A DNA stretch of 64,000 bases from Linyphia triangularis (Eukaryota > Arthropoda > Arachnida > Araneae > Linyphiidae), in NCBI GenBank assembly GCA_963978545.1, contig OZ021725.1, positions 86,660,305-86,724,304 of the forward strand. The letters run 5' to 3'. How positions within the stretch are numbered: position 1 is the first letter of the stretch; each line of letters opens with the position of its first letter. Of the stretch, positions 57,091-64,000 are shown piece by piece. A program made the translations under genes and the position numbers. Below the pieces are notes generated by a model. That model was not told where the DNA came from, searched no databases, and was given only the letters and a program-made list of their open reading frames with translations.

Positions 57091-57363
57091 GCCATAACAA
57101 AGTATGAAAATTTTTTGAAAAAAGTAGCAAAAATGGCAGCATTTCTATTTGTTAGTTTATGGCTCATTCACTTTGCGTAACCTTCACGAGAAAGTCGCTT
57201 AAAGAGAAGGGTTGGATGAAAAACAGCAGGTGGTGGTTATCATGCTATTGTTTATCACTTCATGATAAAACTGCGCAGGCACACAACATATTAGAAATTA
57301 TCAAAAGACCTAAATGAAAGACTCGTTTAAATCAACCTTTTATGAAAATAGATCTACTATATA

Positions 57364-57391
57364 CAAGGTGAGCTAAGGAAACTCTGATTTT

Positions 57392-57425
<34 letters not shown>

Positions 57426-57818
57426 CGATAGAATATTAAAACAAAAAGTATAGTTATTTTGAAAGCTGTAAAAATCTGATACCAAATTTCAAAATTAGTT
57501 ACAAATGTTGCCAACAGGTGGCGCAGTACACTATATCTTATAATTAAAGGGTGCTTTGAAACTCAGAGCGATCAGTCTTCGACCCGTACCACTATTTAAA
57601 CGTGAAGGAAGTTAATGTGATTGCAGAGGGAAAATTTATAGCATATTTTCTAGAACTATGCAACTACAGCGCTATCTTTTGGCAACACCAATAATTAATT
57701 TTGAAACTTCCGTTACAGCTTTCAAAATAACTATATTTTTTGTTTCATTCTTCTATCGATCTTTTTTTTTTTTTAAGTTATTTATTTTTAATATCTGGGA
57801 GTCATTCGCTGGACACCT
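57364..57818. mobile_element. mariner-type MITE with arms of about 180 bp
   Basis: CAAGGTG at both termini (inverted), TA on both sides (57362-57363, 57819-57820). Inner inverted words AGTATAGTTATTTTGAAAGC, GTTGCCAACAGGTGGCGC and their counterparts near 57670-57740 show a near-palindrome. No coding capacity. Confidence 0.75.
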
Positions 57819-57829
57819 TGTATCAGAAT

Positions 57830-59414
57830 AGCAATAGTCCAGATGATGTTGTAACTACGTTCTGACACTGCAATTCGACCCTCGAGTGAATAGTGCGACA
57901 AGAAGCACCGAATCCAATAACAGCCATCGAAACTCGTCCCTAAGAGAACGAGTTCTTCTACTGCTCTACTCTTCCCACCGCCGCAGAACTATCCTTTCTC
58001 CACTACTTTCAGATGAGCAAGATACACAATCACCCAGAAAAGAAGTTCCCCTTTTCCCCAACTGGACCTATGGCTGTCCTGTCAGAAAACAGATCACGTA
58101 ATCCGAGTTGTCTTCACTGTACCCTTAAGAGGCTCCAGGGAACCAGATGCCAATTTCCATCGGCTTCGTTTGCCCCGAGCTACTTATTGATGACTTTTAA
58201 CAGTTTCTCTGAGGAGGCTTTCTTGTTCTCTAAGGGAACGGCAATCATCTTCTTAAAAAGGAGCTCGCTTAAACAATCAATCGTGGGTTGGTTTTTAGAG
58301 TATATATTAATCGAAATCCAATAAAGAAAACTAAATTGAAAAATAGTGTTTTTTTACTTGATACCACTTTTGGTGGCATTGTTATTAACAAGTTCATTTT
58401 TTTTTTTTTTAAACTTTAAAAAAAGAAGTTTTGAGTTTTTAGAAACGCATGTCTTACCTAGGACTTGTGTATTGAAGAAATAACTTTAGGATACCAATGT
58501 GATAGAAATTGCACAAATGAGTGAAATATGGACTTAGCACGGTTATTTAAGTTTAAATTATATTCCATGCCTATTCACCTGAACTGGTTGGTTGTATAAG
58601 TATTGGACATATTCTGGCGCAAGAGGTACTCAATGTCTAAAAACACTCGATGATAAAAAGCATCCTTAGATCTTAGATGTGAAAAAAAAAAAGCCTATAA
58701 GCATCGAAACATATCCCATACTGCGCTAACTTTTGTTTCTTTTACACTAACAATAAAATTTTAAACGACATACATTTAAATGTACACTTGTTTTAGGCAA
58801 AAACATTATTAACTGAATTTGTTTCGCTTTTTAACTTTATCAGTCATGCAACAAATAAAATTGTCTCGTACCTAAAATTGTAGTTTATAAACACAGCAGT
58901 GAAAAATTTATAAAGCCCATGTTCTCTTGATCTCACAGACTTTAAATACTTTTCACTATACATTTTTTCCTTGAAATAAGAATAAGAAACGAAGAAATTC
59001 AGAGATGACAATTTTCCTAAGTTTTTATAAATTTTCGGTCATTTTTACGGCTTTATTGATGTTCTTTGAAACCTACGGAAAAGACCTACGCAAAATATCT
59101 TTTCTCAACCTTTTGTCTATGCTTTTACAATTCACAAATACTTTCGCTATTGCCGCGATTTACGCTGTTTTCGCTGAGTGTTATGCTGTTATAATACTCG
59201 CTATTGTATCCAGTATTCATTCATCGTAATGTAAAGGTATTTTTCATGCGTGAACCGTAAAAAGAAGCAAAAATCCGTAAAAACAAGTGGAAATTCACAG
59301 AAAAAATAGCATTTCAGGAAATTATAGCAACTAGAATCTGAAAAAAAATAAATTAGGTGCCTTATACTTTGGCGGATACACACATTAGTCTTTCTTGCTT
59401 CTAGAGTACAGCAT

Positions 59415-59455
<41 letters not shown>

Positions 59456-60475
59456 ATATTTAGTCTCATTTCTGAATTTTTCCTAGGGATAAATGCAACC
59501 AACAAAAGAATTAATCATCTTTCAACAGCTTTGCAACTTCCCCCATACCTTATTTAAAGCGTCCCCCCCCCCCCTTCCCGCATCCCATAAAACCTTCCAA
59601 TCTCAACTTCCAACAATCTCGCACAATTCCTTTAAACCTCCGCAATGCAGCAACGCTCTCTTGCAAGAAAGAAACAGCTCTCTGGGGGTACAAGAGAGCA
59701 ACATTCGTTAACATTGTTATAAGGGGCGAGATCTTCTTTCGTTTTTATTTTATTTTTTTTCTCCTAAGTCCCGCTTTTGATTTCACAATCGACAGACGGG
59801 CTTTTGTTTTATTGGGGGTAGAGAAAGGGCCACACGTATTTTTCGATCTGATTTGATGGATTCCTGAGGAGGGCGCTAGGACCAATTAGACAAGGGTTGG
59901 GATTGAAGAGGAGCAACCTTTCTCTGTAATGGTTTTTCCTTTACGGTTCAGTGGTTATCTTTTTTTCTCTGTTGTCGTCTCTGCTTGAAGGAGCGCTCTT
60001 CTGTGTTCTTATCTCAAGATGAATCGGAGCGTGCCTCTAACGTGTAATGGAGGGTGGGTCAAGACTTTTGAGATTATGGTTTTGACTCAAGACCGGAACA
60101 CGGCCGTTAAATGTCGATTTTTTTTTTTTTTAAAGAGAAAACTAATATTAATATATCCCATAAAAATAGAGTTTTAAAAAAATATTTTACCAGGATTGAC
60201 AATTTTTAATTCATTAACACAGCGCCGATATCAAAAACATTTCTACCAGAAATGTGCTGCAAACTACGTTTCAAAATTTATTTATAAAAAATAAACATGA
60301 ATTTACGCTTTGACATCCAAATATCATTTATTTATTCTGATTAAAGTAATTTTATTATTTATGTGTTAAAAAAAAGTTGGCAACAAGAAAGAGTTTTAAC
60401 AATGTATATTTGTAAATATTTCTAAATAAGTTTTATATTATAATAAGTTTATAATATAAAAATTTTATATAATAA
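57830..60475. other. Intergenic, no gene recognised
   Basis: GC-richer stretches at about 57880-58200 and 59820-60060 have no conserved reading frame. A hydrophobic 74-codon frame at 59005-59229 (plus) is probably chance. Confidence 0.4.
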
Positions 60476-60480
60476 ATATA

Positions 60481-61192
60481 TGTAAATAAGTTTTTGTATA
60501 TTTGTAAATATTTCGTAGTGTTAATTTTGTAAATAGTAACATTTATGTACATTTCGCATAAGGCAGTGCAATAGTTCGCCTTAAGTTGGCTTCCTTGCAA
60601 TATGGGTCTCAATGCTTGATAACGAGTTTTACAGAGGTAACGCTGGGAAGCGAGTTTTACAAGGAGCAGGGCATTTAACATTATGGTTAATGGCATTCTC
60701 GCCAAGTTGGCGACGGTAATTTTTGTCGCCAAACTTGGCGACTGGCGACATTTTCGGTCCCCATGTACATGTATAGGACTTTTCGACTACGATCTGGAAA
60801 GCTCTCCAAATATCTACCTCTAGAAATTTCAAGAAGGTTTGACTCCTATATAAGGCCGGCCATGAGTTGAGTCCGTGTTTTTGAGTCACTGAATTAGTTG
60901 ACTGGTGAGTTGACTGGAATTACTGAGTGGAGATACTGAGTCTCAGTGAGCATTCAGAGTAGTTCTAAAACGAACTGTATTGCATTGTCTTTTGCAACGA
61001 TTTGAGTAGTTGTGCTGTCAAGTTTTTAACTGCTGTTTTGTGCTCTATTGTTGTGAAAAGAGCTGTATTGTGTCTACTAGAACGAGAAGTTCTGGAGTTG
61101 TAAGATAATCTGTGAAGAATTATATTGGAATAAATTTCTGCAAGTTTTGATCTGCTTTGGCTTCAAATCTTTCGAACCCGTCCAACGCCACA
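60481..61192 (+). mobile_element. Solo LTR E
   Basis: Start decayed (TGTAAATAAGTTTTTG against TGTTACGAATTTTTG), end CGCCACA, right flank ATAT (61193-61196) and ATAT(A) just left of the start. CTATATAAGG near 60845 and AATAAA near 61130. The TTGGCGA cluster (60695-60750) is shorter. A partial copy of the LTR start word TGTATATTTGTAAATATTTC also lies at 60403-60422. Confidence 0.8.
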
Positions 61193-61199
61193 ATATTTT

Positions 61200-64000
61200 A
61201 ACGAGATTTTATAAATATTCCGCAAAAGCGTTCTTTTAGTGACAGTAGCAGCCCCAAAATTTGATAGAATGCATTGAATTGAATTGCCCAAACCGTAAAA
61301 CTCACACCGAAGTTTTCAGCCCGATTGGATGACGGCAAGTGGGTTAATTAGGCCTCCGCAGATTCCGGCGCCATCGACACCCTAAACGGAAGTTAATAAA
61401 AAGGATTTAAAAATCAAAGTTATCATGAAATATTAAATGAAATTACGCAATATGTGGTCAGTGTTTCACAAAGTTGTTTTAGTTTTGTACATGGCCAACT
61501 TGCATTTGACAAACGCTCCAAGGACTAAGATTTAAACGGGTTTCGAATGATAGAACTATGTATCAATCCCATATTGTTTCGTGTGTGACGATCTTCTTCT
61601 CTTCCTTTGAACAAAATCAAAACTGATAAATGATATACCAATTTAAAATGTAGGCCTTGTTCTGACGAATAGTTTAGATACGATTGCACATACTGTTATT
61701 TGTTTGAAAATCGAAATTATTATTATTATTATTTACACTCTATGAAATAGGAATCTCTGTAGAGGATATTTTGAAATGTTAAGAGAGGGGACTATGCAGT
61801 GGATAATCTAGAACACTATGAAAAGGGACTCTATGTAGAGGATTTTCTGGAACACTATGAGAGGGGACTCCTTGTAGGTGATATTTTGGAACTCTTTGGC
61901 TAATCTTACGTGGGGTCGATTTGTTTCGAACAGAAAGTGACGACGTACCATTAAAGTTATCCTCATGAATGAGTGACAAAACGAAATCAACAACTAAATT
62001 TTACGAAAAAGAAAATCACCCCCCCCCCCCCCCCCTCCCACCCTTCTCCCAACCGAAAGAAAAAAAGAACAATTCAACCACCATTTTAAAAATAAAATAA
62101 AAACCCATGTATTTGAAAAGAGGAAACTCGAATGTATTAGAAGAGGCAGCAGTACCAAATTAAGGACAGCAACATCCACAGTGCCAGAAAAGAAATGTAT
62201 ATCCCCCCCCCCCCTTTCTTCTTAACATAAAAATCCCATCGATAGCACCCTCCACGCCCCAGGGCCTTCATCCTATGCAATATATCTCTTAATTACAATC
62301 TGCATCGGGAATATGGCGGCCATTTGGATTCCAGTTACATTTAAATGGATCTCCCACACTTCTCCCAAAGGAGGTTGCCTCTTCCTGTGTTCACTTTTTG
62401 CTAGGATTTCTCCGTTTCCGAGTTCTTGTTCCTTTTAGTGAAAAGATTAAGGCTATCAGATGAAAAAGAAGGCTGGCTCGTAATTTTTCATCCTCTGTTG
62501 AATTGGGAATGTCAGGATTGCGATGGTAGAAAAAGGGGGCGAAAATTAAATTCTACACGAATAGCGGTTTTGTGTGATGATTTTTGGAAGTAACGTTTTA
62601 GTTAGGATGTTTTATGTAATCACTCGGAGATTAAGCAAACCTTCTGTATATAAATTGCCAATAATGTACATATTTCTTTTTAAAGCTCTATTTTCTTAAA
62701 TTTATTTGTTAACAGTGATAATATAGACTTGAAAAATTTGGCAACACCCCAGTTAATCAAGAATTTTCGTGCTGATCGCCAGATCGATTGCTCTGGATTT
62801 TTCGGAACAGTTCGCACACGAGGAAATAGAAACAACCGAGACGTGGAATTGAAGTCAGTTGCAGGCTTATTATTCCGACTTTCTTCATTATCACTATGCG
62901 CACTGAAGTTTTTGTTAAATCTTGAAGGAAAGTTCACTGCTATTTAAGGAAGTTTATTAAGTCTCTGAAACGAAAATAAATTATAGTTTTTATTTATTAT
63001 TAGTTTAGTATTATTATTTTTTTTTTAATATGTCGTCATTTCCACTGAAAAAATTCATAACAATATAAATGGAGACGTAATTTTAGCATATTAAATTAAC
63101 TTTGCAATGTAATCTAGCTTTGAGCAATAACCGAAATTTATACCTGTGACCACCTTTATTAGGTTAATTATAAGAATCCATATGTAAACAGAAACACATT
63201 CAAAAAACGGTAAAATTGTGTCCATGAAGCAATCGATCCCGATGAGCGAAGATCGAACAATCGTGCAAATAATCTTTCATGATTCTCGTGCAAATATTTT
63301 TTATTTCTAATAAATAGTTTATTTAACAACGAAATAGAATTGGGTAACATTAAAGAGATTCGATCATGATCTAATAAAAATTCTTTACTATTTTAAGTTA
63401 ATTAGGTTCTAATTATCTCGTAACTATTGAACAAAAAAAGGTACCAGTCTGTAAATAGAGCTGAACTAAGAATTCGTAAAATATTATACTATGTAAATTT
63501 CGTGATGCCGACACTTGAAATGTTCGAATGCATAAGGTGCCCTTCTCAAACAGAAACATAGACAAACATACATACAGATGAGCAGTGTTTATGTCACTTG
63601 AAAACATCAAATCAAAAACAATTTTTTCGTAAAAAAAAATTATAATGTTGTCGTATTATATTTTAATAAAGTATTTTGAATTATTCAACCACCATTTCAA
63701 AACGTCCCTCACAACAACTCATTATCTGAAGTTGCAACTAAGGAACATAAATTACGTATAAATGTGAAGTGGTGTTTCAATTACTTAATGCTATGTAAAC
63801 AATTACAGGATGTTAACAAAAACGGAATTTATTTTTTATCCTTAATATACTACTATACTGTACACAGCAAGTAGTAGTGCATATTTGATAAGGAAAACTG
63901 TTACATATGTATGACAAACATTTTATATTTTTGATACCCAACTTGCGGTACATTGGTCCCAAGTCATGTTTATAAAACTATAGGCTATAAGAAATGCAGG
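61200..64000. other. Intergenic, no gene recognised
   Basis: Contains the minisatellite at 61750-61905, poly-C runs at 62019-62035 and 62203-62214, and a GC-richer patch at 62240-62560. The rest is AT-rich. Nothing coding can be supported. Confidence 0.4.
61750..61905. repeat. Minisatellite, about four units of roughly 40-45 bp
   Basis: The unit reads roughly GGGACTCTATGTAGAGGAT then TTTCTGGAACACTATGAGAG. Four diverged units are visible. Minus-strand frames over it encode a Pro/Ser/His-rich repeat, which is a by-product. Confidence 0.6.

Noticed and set aside
59005..59229. 74-codon hydrophobic frame as a small membrane protein
   Set aside because: No start context or homology; T-rich DNA readily gives Phe/Leu/Ile frames.

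Overview
This window looks like animal nuclear DNA from an arthropod, most probably an araneoid spider. It is strongly AT-rich. Its one well-defined gene is split into short exons with GT..AG borders and kilobase-scale introns. Transposable elements and their deletion derivatives fill most of the rest. The spider assignment is an inference: the intact 497-residue intronless protein at 45.9-44.4 kb resembles, from memory, a large multicopy family of uncharacterised proteins in orb-weaver and related spiders, and the dispersed repeats fit that. No bacterial or organellar features are visible.

Region 1 (about 0.8-15.0 kb, minus strand): eight consecutive coding exons of a leishmanolysin-like (invadolysin, M8) zinc metallopeptidase gene, LMLN. 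The exons join in one frame across seven introns and encode about 275 residues, including the HEILH zinc-binding helix. The signal-peptide exon or exons upstream and the C-terminal half are not in the window. The introns hold TTAA-flanked MITEs (373-637, 3574-3840), a mariner-like MITE (2139-2627), tRNA-derived SINEs (about 8.9-9.5 kb) and a 4.5 kb element (9642-14185). That element has near-perfect terminal inverted repeats and TA target duplications, and it carries a decayed DUF4806-like gene. It is the most unusual object in the window.

Region 2 (15-44 kb): no convincing conserved gene except a THAP-like exon at 43.9 kb. This is a field of nested mobile elements: hAT-type MITEs with 8-bp duplications, piggyBac-type MITEs in TTAA, pogo-like MITEs in TA, tRNA-derived SINEs with perfect 12-13 bp duplications, two snapback elements and two solo LTRs.

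Region 3 (44-46 kb, minus strand): the 497-residue gene, with a probable 5' UTR exon and a polyadenylation signal.

Region 4 (46-64 kb): more MITEs, an inverted-duplicated Tc1 relic, a 14-bp minisatellite, another SINE, three more solo LTRs of the same family, a 45-bp-class minisatellite and long poly-C/poly-G tracts. I found no protein-coding gene here that I can support.

The genes do not form a pathway. The structure to read is the layering of insertions: SINE in hAT MITE, piggyBac MITE in hAT MITE, a gene-bearing DNA element in an LMLN intron, and LTRs in an older dispersed repeat. All boundaries come from reading the sequence by eye; no alignment or database search was run.
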